Shown here in pieces: positions 43,179-51,200 of a stretch of DNA of 58,903 nucleotides (position 1 is the stretch's first letter; the number at the start of each line of letters is the position of its first letter). A model generated the notes under the pieces. That model was given only the letters and a program-made list of their open reading frames with translations, searched no databases and had not been told where the DNA came from. The stretch is taken from positions 11,546 to 70,448 of the forward strand of contig CAJUMH010000002.1 of the NCBI GenBank assembly GCA_910587145.1, written 5' to 3'. This DNA comes from an uncultured Ruthenibacterium sp. Lineage in GTDB: Bacteria > Bacillota > Clostridia > Oscillospirales > Ruminococcaceae. A program made the translations under genes and the position numbers.

Positions 43179-43231
43179 GGAAAAACCGCCTCGTATCTTT
43201 TCCAGTATATCACAGGAAAGGCGGTTTTTCC
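43179..43231 (-). promoter_or_regulatory. hairpin in the rlmB leader
   Basis: GGAAAAACCGCCT (43179-43191) pairs perfectly with AGGCGGTTTTTCC (43219-43231) in a 27-base loop. On the minus strand the loop contains TATACT, so the element may include the -10 region of the rlmB promoter. Function unknown. Confidence 0.4.
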
Positions 43232-43384
43232 ATCTTTTCCGTATTTTTTTTGCTTTGGAATCTGGATCCATTGTCCGGAATATCCCGGCGGCCTATTTCG
43301 CCCCTCAGATTCCCGCTGGAAGCGCCGGCCGCAAACTGCCTTGCGAAAAACTTTGAATTTAAAGAAGAAAGTTTGTATTTTTCC

Positions 43385-43413
43385 TTGACAAATTGTATAT
43401 GCGAGTATATACT
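43385..43413 (+). promoter_or_regulatory. consensus promoter of the GntR-ABC operon
   Basis: Perfect TTGACA (43385-43390), 17-base spacing, TATACT (43408-43413). Confidence 0.9.
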
Positions 43414-43429
43414 GTTAATACAGTATATA
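43406..43429. promoter_or_regulatory. palindromic operator of the YtrA-type regulator
   Basis: TATATACTGT-TAAT-ACAGTATATA is a perfect palindrome with 10-base arms overlapping the -10 box, and a further ACAGT lies downstream at 43431-43435. Binding of the GntR/YtrA regulator here would block the promoter, giving autorepression. Confidence 0.75.
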
Positions 43430-43451
43430 TACAGTATTTACGAGGTACCTT

Positions 43452-43826
43452 ATGGATATTATCATCAGCAATGCGGGCGGTACACCCATTTATGGGCAGA
43501 TTGTCACGCAGGTAAAAAACCAGATCCTTTCCGGCGCGCTCTCGGCGGGGGACGCCCTGCCGAGCATTCGCACACTGGCGCGGGAGCTGCGCATCAGCGT
43601 CATCACCACAAAGCGCGCGTATGAAGAGCTGGAGCGAGACGGCTTCATTGAAACCGTGGCCGGAAAGGGCAGCTTTGTTGCCGCCAAAAATACCGATTTT
43701 CTGCGCGAGGAAGCGCTGCGCCGCATTGAGGCCGCCCTGCAGGAGGCCGTTGACCTTGCACGCCGCAGCGGCGTTCCGGTGCAGGAGGTGCATGGCATGC
43801 TGAATCTACTATTGGAGGAGCTTTAA
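43452..43826 (+). CDS. GntR-family regulator, YtrA type
   Basis: A 124-residue repressor of the YtrA subfamily, with a winged helix-turn-helix (about residues 10-75) and a short helical C-terminus instead of a large effector domain. GGTPIYGQIVTQVKNQILSGAL and LPSIRTLARELRISVITTKRAYEELERDGFIETVAGKGSFV are characteristic. It precedes and probably controls the ABC ATPase and permease genes, and it overlaps nothing. YtrA regulators often respond to cell-wall antibiotics or envelope stress; here the signal is unknown. Confidence 0.93.
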   Translation: MDIIISNAGGTPIYGQIVTQVKNQILSGALSAGDALPSIRTLARELRISVITTKRAYEELERDGFIETVAGKGSFVAAKNTDFLREEALRRIEAALQEAVDLARRSGVPVQEVHGMLNLLLEEL

Positions 43827-43829
43827 ACA

Positions 43830-44687
43830 ATGAACAACGCGATCGAAATTCAGGGCCTTTGCAAGCACTACGGGGATTTTTCCCTCCGGGATGTTTCATT
43901 CAATGTGCCGAGCGGCTGCATCATGGGCTTTATCGGCGAAAACGGCGCGGGCAAAACCACCACGATCAAATCGATTCTGGGCCTTCTACACATGGACAAG
44001 GGCACAATTTCGGTGCTGGGGAAAAACCCCGTTGCCGAGCGCGCCGCCGTGGGGCGGGATCTTGGCGTAGTGCTGGACGGCAGCTTCTTTTCGCCCGTAA
44101 TGCGCGCGAAGGATATTTCCGCCGTGATGGCGCGTTTGCATCCGGATTGGGACAAGGAGCTGTTTTCTGCGTACTGCCGGAGCTTCTCGCTGCCGGAGGA
44201 TAAGCCGTACAAAAAATTTTCCAAGGGCATGACGGCAAAGCTGGCGCTGGCCACGGCGCTTTCGCACCATCCGAAGCTGCTGATTTTAGACGAGGCCACC
44301 AGCGGGCTCGACCCGGTGGTGCGCAGCGAGATCCTGGACATTTTTCAGGAATTCATTGAGGACGACGAGCACACCATTCTGTTGTCCAGCCATATTACGA
44401 GCGATCTGGAAAAGGTGGCCGATTACATTACGTTCATCCATGCCGGGCACATCGTGTTTTCAAAGCCGCGGGATGAACTGCACGAGCGCTACGGCGTGCT
44501 GAAATGCGCCCGCGCCCGCGTGGATGCCTTAAACGGCGTGCATGTGATCGGGCGGCGCGACAGCAAATTTGACGCCGAGCTGCTGGTGGATAATCTGCCC
44601 GAGACGCGCCGCCAAAACCCGGACGTTCTGGCAGAGCCCGCGACGCTGGACGATATTATGACCTTTTTGGCCAAGGGAGTGAACTGA
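43830..44687 (+). CDS. ABC transporter ATPase (YtrB-like)
   Basis: A 285-residue ATPase of the ABC-2-type exporters. Walker A GENGAGKTTTIKSI is near residues 36-49, the Q-loop follows, the signature reads KFSKGM (for LSGGQ) near 131-136, and Walker B is LLILDEATSGLDP near 148-160. The C-terminal part after 220 is variable. It starts three bases after the GntR stop, with GGAGG within the GntR gene's end, and is followed at once by the permease. It probably powers export of a peptide, lipid or antibiotic. Confidence 0.93.
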   Translation: MNNAIEIQGLCKHYGDFSLRDVSFNVPSGCIMGFIGENGAGKTTTIKSILGLLHMDKGTISVLGKNPVAERAAVGRDLGVVLDGSFFSPVMRAKDISAVMARLHPDWDKELFSAYCRSFSLPEDKPYKKFSKGMTAKLALATALSHHPKLLILDEATSGLDPVVRSEILDIFQEFIEDDEHTILLSSHITSDLEKVADYITFIHAGHIVFSKPRDELHERYGVLKCARARVDALNGVHVIGRRDSKFDAELLVDNLPETRRQNPDVLAEPATLDDIMTFLAKGVN

Positions 44688-44688
44688 G

Positions 44689-45339
44689 ATGATGGGATTG
44701 ATTTTAAAGGATCTGTATTCTTTGCGCAGCTATTTTGTCAAACAGATCTGCCTGATGGCCGTGGTGTATCTGGCGATCTCGGTGGCGATGATCCAAAGCT
44801 TCGCGTTTTTCGCGCCGATGATGGTGATGAGTGTGATGATGATGCTGATCTCCAGCTTCAGCTTCGACGAGACCGTGAAATGGGATACCTACGCGCTTAC
44901 GCTGCCGCTTTCGCCGCGCAGCATCGTGGGGGCAAAATACCTGCTGATGATCGGCTCGCTGATGGGCATGAGCGCTGTGATCCTGCTGCTTTGCGGGGCG
45001 CTGGATGCGTTTACCTATCGGGAGGGCCTGGGCCAGATCGCGGCCACTACGGTGGGTGTGGGGCTCACGTATCTGGTAATGTGCTTCATTGTAATGCCGC
45101 TGTTTTATAAGGTGGGCGTGGAAAAGGCGCGCGTTGTGATGGTACTGTGCTTCATGGCGCCCATGATGCTGTTTGCCGGGGTCGCGAGCTTTTTGGGAAG
45201 GACGGGCGTGGATCTTGCGGCGATGTTCGCCTCGCTTTCCGCTCCGGTACTGGCTGCAGGCGGCGTCCTGCTGCTGGTGGGGCTCGGCTTCGGCTCGTAT
45301 TTGCTCTCGATAAAATTTTATGCGGAAAAGGAGCGGTGA
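44689..45339 (+). CDS. ABC-2 transporter permease
   Basis: A 216-residue membrane protein with about six hydrophobic helices, starting MGLILKDLYSLRSYFVKQICL. The KDLYSL beginning and YALTLPLSPRSIVGAKYLL in the first loop are typical of small ABC-2 permeases next to YtrB-like ATPases. It starts one base after the ATPase stop. Two ATG codons (44689 and 44692) are possible starts. There is no further downstream gene of certain identity before the terminator at 45605-45656. Confidence 0.9.
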   Translation: MMGLILKDLYSLRSYFVKQICLMAVVYLAISVAMIQSFAFFAPMMVMSVMMMLISSFSFDETVKWDTYALTLPLSPRSIVGAKYLLMIGSLMGMSAVILLLCGALDAFTYREGLGQIAATTVGVGLTYLVMCFIVMPLFYKVGVEKARVVMVLCFMAPMMLFAGVASFLGRTGVDLAAMFASLSAPVLAAGGVLLLVGLGFGSYLLSIKFYAEKER

Positions 45340-45348
45340 GCAGGATGA

Positions 45349-45561
45349 TGCATACGCGCCAATGCCCCCAAGCGCGGTTCGTGGGAGATTGTGCGCGTGC
45401 CGGACAGGCCGCTGCGCCGCACCGGCGGGAACAGTATCTGCACCGCGCATTTTGAAAATTTCGGCAGGGTGCCCGTAATCCGCCGCGTTTGCCGCAGCTG
45501 CGGCGACGTGAAAACCGGGTGGAAAGCCAAAGCGGCCGCGATGCGGTCCGCCGGGCGTTTT
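45349..45561 (+). pseudogene. possible gene fragment after the ABC permease
   Basis: A 71-codon plus-strand frame bounded upstream by TGA at 45346-45348 and without an ATG start reads CIRANAPKRGSWEIVRVPDRPLRR and then a Cys-rich stretch with VIRRVCRSCGDVKTGW. It begins 10 bases after the permease stop. It could be a truncated small protein with a zinc-ribbon-like Cys pair or noise; a GTG start at 45391 is possible. Confidence 0.25.
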
Positions 45562-45604
45562 TAGAAAATTTCCGGGGAAAACCCTGGCACAAAGCCGGGA
45601 AAAA

Positions 45605-45656
45605 GCCCGTCAAAAGCCGCGGCCCGTCGATGGACAGGCCGCGGCTTTTGACGGGA
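45605..45656. terminator. bidirectional terminator
   Basis: A stem of about 19 pairs (CCCGTCAAAAGCCGCGGCC with its complement) around a 14-base loop. T-runs follow on both strands (GTTTTTTG on plus, CTTTTTC on minus). It separates the ABC operon from the Rnf operon. Confidence 0.85.
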
Positions 45657-46026
45657 TGTTTTTTGTACGGTTATCGAACGCTGCCAGTCGCCATCCGCAA
45701 AGAGCTCCTGTGCATCAGCGGTAAGCCGAAGCCTTCGACGAGCGCTTTCTTCTTCCTCCATCGCTTTGGCCGTCTCAGGATCACCCCTCAGGCAAAAGGA
45801 GAGTGTGCCCTCCCAATCCCAATGCCCAAAAACGTTGCATGGAATGGAATATACGCGCATCCCGTGAGCGTGATATCACCGGTTTCCGGTTTGCGGAAAC
45901 GCCCCTCCATATCGGCCGTTTTCCGCCGGCCGGCGCGTCGATCTTTGTGCCGGCTTCGCACGCGCTTTCCGCGAGACCGATGGTGACGGCATCCGTTTTC
46001 CTTTGTCTGCTCCCTCGCGCGTGCCG

Positions 46027-46818
46027 TTACACGTCCTTCGGGATGGTGATGGCGTGTACCGGGCAGACGTTCATGCAGGTGTGGCAGCCGGTGCACTTTT
46101 CGTAATCCACGCGCGCAACGTTGTTTGTTACGTGGATGGCGCCCTCGGGGCAGCTTTTTTCGCACTTCATACAGCCGATGCAGCCCGCCGTGCAGGCCTT
46201 GCGCGTAAGCGCGCCGCGGTCGTGGTTTGCGCACATGACCACAGGTTTTTCGCCCTCGGGCCGGATCCAGATCACCTTTTTGGGGCACGCCTGCTCGCAC
46301 GCGCCGCAGCCCGTGCAAAGCGCCGGGTTTACGCGCGCAAGGCCGTTCGATACGCTGATGGCGCCGAACGGGCAGGTCTTTACGCAATCGCCGTAGCCCA
46401 GGCAGCCGAATTCACACGCGGCGCGCCCGGCATACAGCGCGGCGCAGGCCGTGCAGCTCTCGATGCCCTCGTAGATGTATTTATCCTCCATGTGGTCGTA
46501 GCTGCCCTGGCAGGCAACGATGGCCTTGCGGCGCACCACCTCACCGGCCTCCACGCCCATGACGGCGGCCGCGGCCTCGGCGGTTTTGGCGCCGCCGGGC
46601 ACGCATTTATTTACAGCAGCGCCCTCGACAATGGCCTTGGCGTAATCGGCACAGCCCGCATAGCCGCACGCGCCGCAGTTCGCGCCGGGCAAAACGCCCA
46701 GCACCTGGCCGATGCGGGGATCCTCCTCCACATGCATGAAGTGCGCCGCCACGACAAGGATCGCCGCGCCGAGCAGGCCGATGACGGTGACTGCCGCCAC
46801 CGCTGTTACGATACTCAT
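46027..46818 (-). CDS. rnfB: Rnf complex subunit B (multi-ferredoxin iron-sulphur protein)
   Basis: A 263-residue iron-sulphur subunit of the ion-translocating ferredoxin:NAD+ oxidoreductase. One N-terminal membrane helix (residues 4-27) is followed by a [4Fe-4S] site, GANCGACGYAGCADYAKAI. Several ferredoxin Cys clusters follow (FGCLGYGDCVKTCPFGAI, CTGCGACEQACPKK, CIGCMKCEKSCPEGAI, CTGCHTCMNVCPVHAI), so electrons enter from ferredoxin here. It is the last gene of the rnf operon. The C-terminal ferredoxin modules are typical of clostridial RnfB. Confidence 0.97.
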   Translation of the reverse strand: MSIVTAVAAVTVIGLLGAAILVVAAHFMHVEEDPRIGQVLGVLPGANCGACGYAGCADYAKAIVEGAAVNKCVPGGAKTAEAAAAVMGVEAGEVVRRKAIVACQGSYDHMEDKYIYEGIESCTACAALYAGRAACEFGCLGYGDCVKTCPFGAISVSNGLARVNPALCTGCGACEQACPKKVIWIRPEGEKPVVMCANHDRGALTRKACTAGCIGCMKCEKSCPEGAIHVTNNVARVDYEKCTGCHTCMNVCPVHAITIPKDV

Positions 46819-46830
46819 GCTCTTCCCTCC

Positions 46831-47430
46831 TCAGTGAGCCGCAAAAATATTTTCGATCACGCCGCCAAAGCCCATGAAGGACAGGCTGGTGATGCTTGCG
46901 GCCACCAATGTGATCGGCAGCCCTTCAAAGCATTGCGGGGGCTGCGCGTCCTCCAGACGCTTGCGCACGCCGGAGAACAGTACCATCGCCACCAAAAAGC
47001 CCACGCCTGCGCCCAACGCGCACACAAGGCTTTCCGCAAAGCCGTATCCCTCGTCCAGCACCGAGATTGTTACACCCAGCACTGCGCAGTTTGTAGTGAT
47101 GAGCGGCAGATACACGCCCAGCGCCTTATAGAGCGGCGGCATGTATTTTTTCATCGCGATCTCCACCAGCTGTACCAGCACCGCGATGACAAGGATGAAC
47201 ACGATGGTCTGCAGATAGGCAAGGCCGCTCGGAACGAGCAAAAACGTGTAGATGGGCCATGTAACGCTGGTGGCCAGCGCCATAACGAAGATGACGGCCA
47301 CCGACATACCCACGGCGGAATCCAGCTTTTTCGAGACGCCCAGGAACGGACAGATGCCCAAAAACTGCACCAAAACGTAGTTGTTCACAAGGATCATGCC
47401 AAAAAAGATCATTGCAAGCTTTGCCGCCAT
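46831..47430 (-). CDS. rnfA: Rnf complex subunit A
   Basis: A 199-residue membrane subunit with six helices. It begins MAAKLAMIFFGMILVNNYVLVQFLGICPFLGVSKKLDSAVGMS, the strongly conserved N-terminus with the intramembrane Cys. FIDE-type and TTNCAVLGV blocks follow. RnfA forms the ion path together with RnfE. The ATG overlaps the RnfE stop region by one base (47430), so it is coupled. Confidence 0.97.
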   Translation of the reverse strand: MAAKLAMIFFGMILVNNYVLVQFLGICPFLGVSKKLDSAVGMSVAVIFVMALATSVTWPIYTFLLVPSGLAYLQTIVFILVIAVLVQLVEIAMKKYMPPLYKALGVYLPLITTNCAVLGVTISVLDEGYGFAESLVCALGAGVGFLVAMVLFSGVRKRLEDAQPPQCFEGLPITLVAASITSLSFMGFGGVIENIFAAH

Positions 47431-48119
47431 TACGCCTCACCTCCCTGCGCGTTTTCGGAGCATTTGCCGCCGCACACGGCGGCAGAGGGGCAGCCCTCGC
47501 AGCCGATGCTGCGCTGTTTGCGGTTGTCGGTTTTGATCTCGATCCAGATGACAAGCGCCATCAGTACGCCGAACACGAAGAAGCCGCCCGGAGGCATGAT
47601 GAAGAACGTCATCGGATCGACCGATGCGGGCATGATCTGCATGCCGAACAGCGTGCCCGCGCCCAGCAGCTCGCGAATGGAGCCCATTACAACCAGCGTG
47701 CCGGTAAAGCCGAGGCCCATGCCCAGGCCGTCCAGCGCCGAGAGCACAATGCCGTGCTTTGAGGCGAACATTTCGGCGCGGCCGAGAATGATGCAGTTTA
47801 CCACAATGAGCGGCAGGAAGATGCCCAGCGCCGAATCCAGCGCCGGAACAAATGCCTTCACCAGCATCTGCAGCACCGTCACGAATGTGGCGATTACCGT
47901 AATATAGGCCGGCAGGCGCACCTTATCGGGGATCACCTTGCGCAGCGCCGAGATGACGATGTTCGAGCATACCAGTACGAATGTGGCGGCCAGCCCCATG
48001 CCCAGGCCGTTCACGGCCAGCGTGGTAACGGCCAGTGTGGGGCAGGTGCCCAGCACAAGGCGCAGCGAGGGGTTTTCCTTCAGCAGGCCGTTGGAGAATA
48101 CTTTCAGCTTTTCCCGCAT
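47430..48119 (-). CDS. rnfE: Rnf complex subunit E
   Basis: A 229-residue membrane subunit homologous to RnfA. It starts FSNGLLKENPSLRLVLGTCPTLAVTT, and VVNCIILGRAEMFASKHG and FFIMPPGGFFVFG are conserved blocks. It ends in a hydrophilic Cys-rich tail (IGCEGCPSAAVCGGKCSEN), an addition worth noting. ATG 48119 is preferred: AAGGGGG is 10 bases upstream, while the GTG at 48128 is too close to it. The GTG would overlap the rnfG stop. Confidence 0.95.
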   Translation of the reverse strand: MREKLKVFSNGLLKENPSLRLVLGTCPTLAVTTLAVNGLGMGLAATFVLVCSNIVISALRKVIPDKVRLPAYITVIATFVTVLQMLVKAFVPALDSALGIFLPLIVVNCIILGRAEMFASKHGIVLSALDGLGMGLGFTGTLVVMGSIRELLGAGTLFGMQIMPASVDPMTFFIMPPGGFFVFGVLMALVIWIEIKTDNRKQRSIGCEGCPSAAVCGGKCSENAQGGEA

Positions 48120-48124
48120 CCCGT

Positions 48125-48664
48125 TCACGCCCCCTTCAGTGTATTATAGGCGGCAATGGCCGCGTTGATGGCGGTAGTTGCCGCGCGGGAGGAAATGGTC
48201 GCGCCGGTGAGCGCGTCGATATCCGAGAGGGCAAAGGCCTCTGCCGCCATACCGGAAAACTGGCCCTGGAATGCGTCTGTCTTTACCTTTTGCCCAAGGC
48301 CCGGCGTTTCGCCGTTGTCCAAAAAGCGCACGGCCTCGATGCTGCCCTCGGCATTGAAAGCCACCATCACGGGCACATCGCCGCCGTAGCCCTTGGCCTG
48401 CGCGGTGATTACAAAGCCGGCGCCGTTGTCGGCACGGTAAATTTCGGCAACGCTTTCCGACGCCGCGGCCGGAACCGCAACCTCGCTGAACGTATCGGCG
48501 GCGGGCAGCAGCGCCTGCCGCGTTTCGTTCGCGGTGCGAATGGCGTTTTCCTCAATGATCGGCGCGGTAACGCCGTTCGTCACTGCCAGAAGCAGGCTGG
48601 TGACAAGGCAGATGATGCCAAGCACCACAATGGGATTTCCAAAATCCTTCCAACCGTTTTTCAT
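48125..48664 (-). CDS. rnfG: Rnf complex subunit G (FMN-binding)
   Basis: A 179-residue subunit with one N-terminal helix and an extracytoplasmic FMN-binding domain. The covalent-FMN motif TGATISS is at residues 153-159 (Thr156), preceded by the D-A-L of the family's flavin attachment site. The ATG at 48664 overlaps the rnfD stop (ATGA). Electrons pass through this flavin on the outer face of the membrane. Confidence 0.96.
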   Translation of the reverse strand: MKNGWKDFGNPIVVLGIICLVTSLLLAVTNGVTAPIIEENAIRTANETRQALLPAADTFSEVAVPAAASESVAEIYRADNGAGFVITAQAKGYGGDVPVMVAFNAEGSIEAVRFLDNGETPGLGQKVKTDAFQGQFSGMAAEAFALSDIDALTGATISSRAATTAINAAIAAYNTLKGA

Positions 48665-49587
48665 TTGGATCGCACACCTCCCAGCGGTTTCTGGCGCGTG
48701 AGGTCGTTGATGTACGGCACCATCAGGTTCATCAAGAGCAGCGCAAAGCTGACGCCCTCGGCCATGTTGCCGAAAAAGCGGATGAGGCACGTGATCACGC
48801 CGAGGCACGCGCCGTATACAACGCGGCCCTTAAAGGTAAACGGGCTGGTGACATAATCGGTGGCCATAAAGAACGCGCCCAAAAGCAGGCCGCCCGAGAG
48901 CAGCTGCAGCAGCACATCCTGCCCCAGCACAAGGCTCAGCAGCGCAACCGTGCCGAGGTACGAAACGGGAATAGCGGCGCTGATGATGCCGGAGACGATG
49001 AGATACACGCCGCCCAGAATCAGCGCAAGGGCGCAGGTTTCGCCGATGACGCCGCCGTGTGCGCCGACAAGCAGCTTCGGCAGAATGTCAAGCCCGCGCA
49101 CCCCGGCGGCCAGCGGCGTGGCGCTCGCCAGAGCGTCCACATCCGTGGCGGGGAAGGCATAGGCCGTCATACGGCCCGCAAAGCCGACGGACAGTACGAT
49201 GCGCCCCAGCAGCGCGGGGTTTGCAAAATTGAAGCCCAGCCCGCCGAACAGCTGCTTTGCCACCACAATGGCGACAAACGCGCCGATTATGGCGATCCAC
49301 AGCGGGATGGTGGCGGGCAGGTTCATCGCGAGGATGAGCCCCGTGACAACGGCCGAGAAATCCCCCACCGGCACGGGCTTTTTCATCAATACGCAGTACA
49401 GCGCCTCGAACCCCACGCATGCGGCCACCGTAACGCCCGTCACCAGCAGCACGCGTGCGCCGAAGACCAGCGTCCCCGCCAAAATTGCGGGCAGCAATGC
49501 GGCGCATACGTTCAGCATTATGCCGCGCGTGGTGGTGCGCGCATGGATATGGGGGGATGCGCTAACGATCAGTTTTTTTGCTTCCAT
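48661..49587 (-). CDS. rnfD: Rnf complex subunit D
   Basis: A 308-residue membrane subunit with about nine helices. It starts LIVSASPHIHARTTTRGIMLNV. The covalent FMN site is ASATPLAAG with Thr157. GGLGFNFANPALLGRIVL, GETCALALILGGVYLI and ATDYVTSPFT are conserved. ATG 49587 lies two bases beyond the rnfC stop. The longer frame upstream has no ribosome binding site. Confidence 0.97.
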   Translation of the reverse strand: MEAKKLIVSASPHIHARTTTRGIMLNVCAALLPAILAGTLVFGARVLLVTGVTVAACVGFEALYCVLMKKPVPVGDFSAVVTGLILAMNLPATIPLWIAIIGAFVAIVVAKQLFGGLGFNFANPALLGRIVLSVGFAGRMTAYAFPATDVDALASATPLAAGVRGLDILPKLLVGAHGGVIGETCALALILGGVYLIVSGIISAAIPVSYLGTVALLSLVLGQDVLLQLLSGGLLLGAFFMATDYVTSPFTFKGRVVYGACLGVITCLIRFFGNMAEGVSFALLLMNLMVPYINDLTRQKPLGGVRSK

Positions 49588-49589
49588 CG

Positions 49590-50909
49590 TTATTTCTTCC
49601 CTCCGTTCTTCGCTTTCATCATTGCACCTTTGGCAAGGTTCATCGTCTGCGTAACGGGGCGCTTGGCCGGGCAGACGAAGCTGCATGTGCCGCAGCCAAT
49701 GCACAGATCCACCATCAGCGCGTCCAGCGCATCGGTATCGCAGCGGTTGAACGCGCCCGCGATCTCTACCGGGGAGAGGCCCATCGGGCAGGCGTTGATG
49801 CAGCTGCCGCAGCGGATGCACGCGCCGGGCGCCGGCAGGCTTGCCAGCTGCGGCCCGAAGGCTACCAGCGCATTGTTCTGCTTGATCACCGGAGCGGCGG
49901 GATCCACAACGGCGGTGCCCATCATGGGGCCGCCCATCAGGATCTTCGAGACGTCGTCCTTCACGCCGCAGAAATCCAGCACATCCGCGATTGGCGTGCC
50001 GATAATCACCTCAACATTCTTCGGCGAGCCGATGGCGTCGCCGTCCACTGTCAGGCGCTTTTTCACCAGCGGCATGCCCGTGGTGAGGTATTTGCCCAGA
50101 GTGGACGCCGTGGTGACGTTCATCACGATTACGCCCACATCCGAGGGCAGGCCGCCGCGCGGCACCTCGCGCCCCGTGGCCTTTTCGATCAGCATTTTTT
50201 CCGCGCCCTGCGGGTAGCGGCTGGCGAGCGGCAGCACGGTGTAATCCGCATCGTTTTTTACCAGGCTGAACATCAAATCGATGGCCTCGGGCTTGTTGCG
50301 CTCGAGGCCGATAACCACCCTTTGAATGCCCAGATGCTGCTTGACGGCGGCGATGCCGCGCATCAGGCTTTCGGAGCATTCCAAAAATTCGCGGTTGTCC
50401 GATGTAATGTACGGTTCGCACTCCGCGCCGTTGATCACCAGCGTATCAATGGCGGAAAGATCCTTGGGCGAAAGCTTTACCGCCGAGGGAAAGCCCGCGC
50501 CGCCAAGGCCCACCAAACCGCAGGCCTGCACGGCGGCAATCAGCGATTTGTGATCCGTCACCTGCGGCGGTACGCACGCCGGATCCGGCGTCTGCCTGCC
50601 GTCCGGCCGGATGATCACCGCCGGCACCTTGCGCCCGTTCGACATCAGCACGGTATCGACAGCCTCCACCGTGCCCGATACGCCGCTGTGAATGGCCGCG
50701 CTGACAAAGCCGCCCGCGGCGCCCACCACCGTGCCGACAAGCACAGCATCGCCCTTCTTCACCGTTGGGGTGCAGGGCGCGCCGATGTGCTGCTGCATGG
50801 GAAGAATGATCTTTTCCGGCAGCGGCATCGTTACGGTGGCCATGTTCGCGGTGCTTTTATCGTGCGGTACGTTCGCGCCGAGGGCGCTGCGCTTCCATTT
50901 GGATAACAT
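49590..50909 (-). CDS. rnfC: Rnf complex subunit C (NADH-binding)
   Basis: A 439-residue peripheral subunit that binds NADH and FMN. The N-terminal part contains the beta-rich barrel (MPLPEKIILPMQQHIGAPC), then GLVGLGGAGFPSAVKL as the nucleotide-binding loop and VINGAECEPYITSDNR. Two C-terminal [4Fe-4S] motifs, CIRCGSCINACPMGLSP and CIGCGTCSFVCPAKRPV, pass electrons on. GAGGGA lies about 10 bases before ATG 50909. It is the first gene of the operon, as in clostridial rnfCDGEAB. Confidence 0.97.
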   Translation of the reverse strand: MLSKWKRSALGANVPHDKSTANMATVTMPLPEKIILPMQQHIGAPCTPTVKKGDAVLVGTVVGAAGGFVSAAIHSGVSGTVEAVDTVLMSNGRKVPAVIIRPDGRQTPDPACVPPQVTDHKSLIAAVQACGLVGLGGAGFPSAVKLSPKDLSAIDTLVINGAECEPYITSDNREFLECSESLMRGIAAVKQHLGIQRVVIGLERNKPEAIDLMFSLVKNDADYTVLPLASRYPQGAEKMLIEKATGREVPRGGLPSDVGVIVMNVTTASTLGKYLTTGMPLVKKRLTVDGDAIGSPKNVEVIIGTPIADVLDFCGVKDDVSKILMGGPMMGTAVVDPAAPVIKQNNALVAFGPQLASLPAPGACIRCGSCINACPMGLSPVEIAGAFNRCDTDALDALMVDLCIGCGTCSFVCPAKRPVTQTMNLAKGAMMKAKNGGKK

Positions 50910-51053
50910 GGTAATCCGATCCCTCGTTTCTCCTCACATATTTTCTGCGCCTGCCGCCGCGCCCTCCGCGCGCCCCGCATCGGGAAAACGCGCGAAAAAA
51001 TATCCCGCAAACGCGAAAGCCCGCACGGCTGCATTGCAAAATCACTCACATTT

Positions 51054-51082
51054 ATTGTAGTCTTTCTGCGCGGTACAGTCAA
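51054..51082 (-). promoter_or_regulatory. promoter of the rnf operon
   Basis: Minus strand TTGACT (51082-51077) and TACAAT (51059-51054) with 17-base spacing, about 145 bases upstream of rnfC. Confidence 0.8.
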
Positions 51083-51200
51083 TAAAGGTTATTTTTTTCA
51101 CAACACGGCGCGCCTTTTCTTGCCAAAATCAGCAAAAATCGCAAATCCCCCGCGCACGATTTGCAATCCGGCCGGGCAGGGCGCGAGGGCGCGTTTTGCG

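Larger units (their letters stand above)
45340..46026. other. 687-bp region between ABC operon and rnfB
   Basis: No certain gene. It contains the possible fragment at 45349-45561, a bidirectional terminator (45605-45656) and, on the minus strand downstream of rnfB, three overlapping frames. One (45561-45860) reads MRVYSIPCNVFGHWDWEGTL; the others resemble its upstream continuation, as if one small gene had broken frames. Confidence 0.4.

Noticed and set aside
46003..47907. 634-codon plus-strand frame opposite rnfB, rnfA and rnfE
   Set aside because: His/Ala/Arg-rich antisense artefact of three clear Rnf genes.
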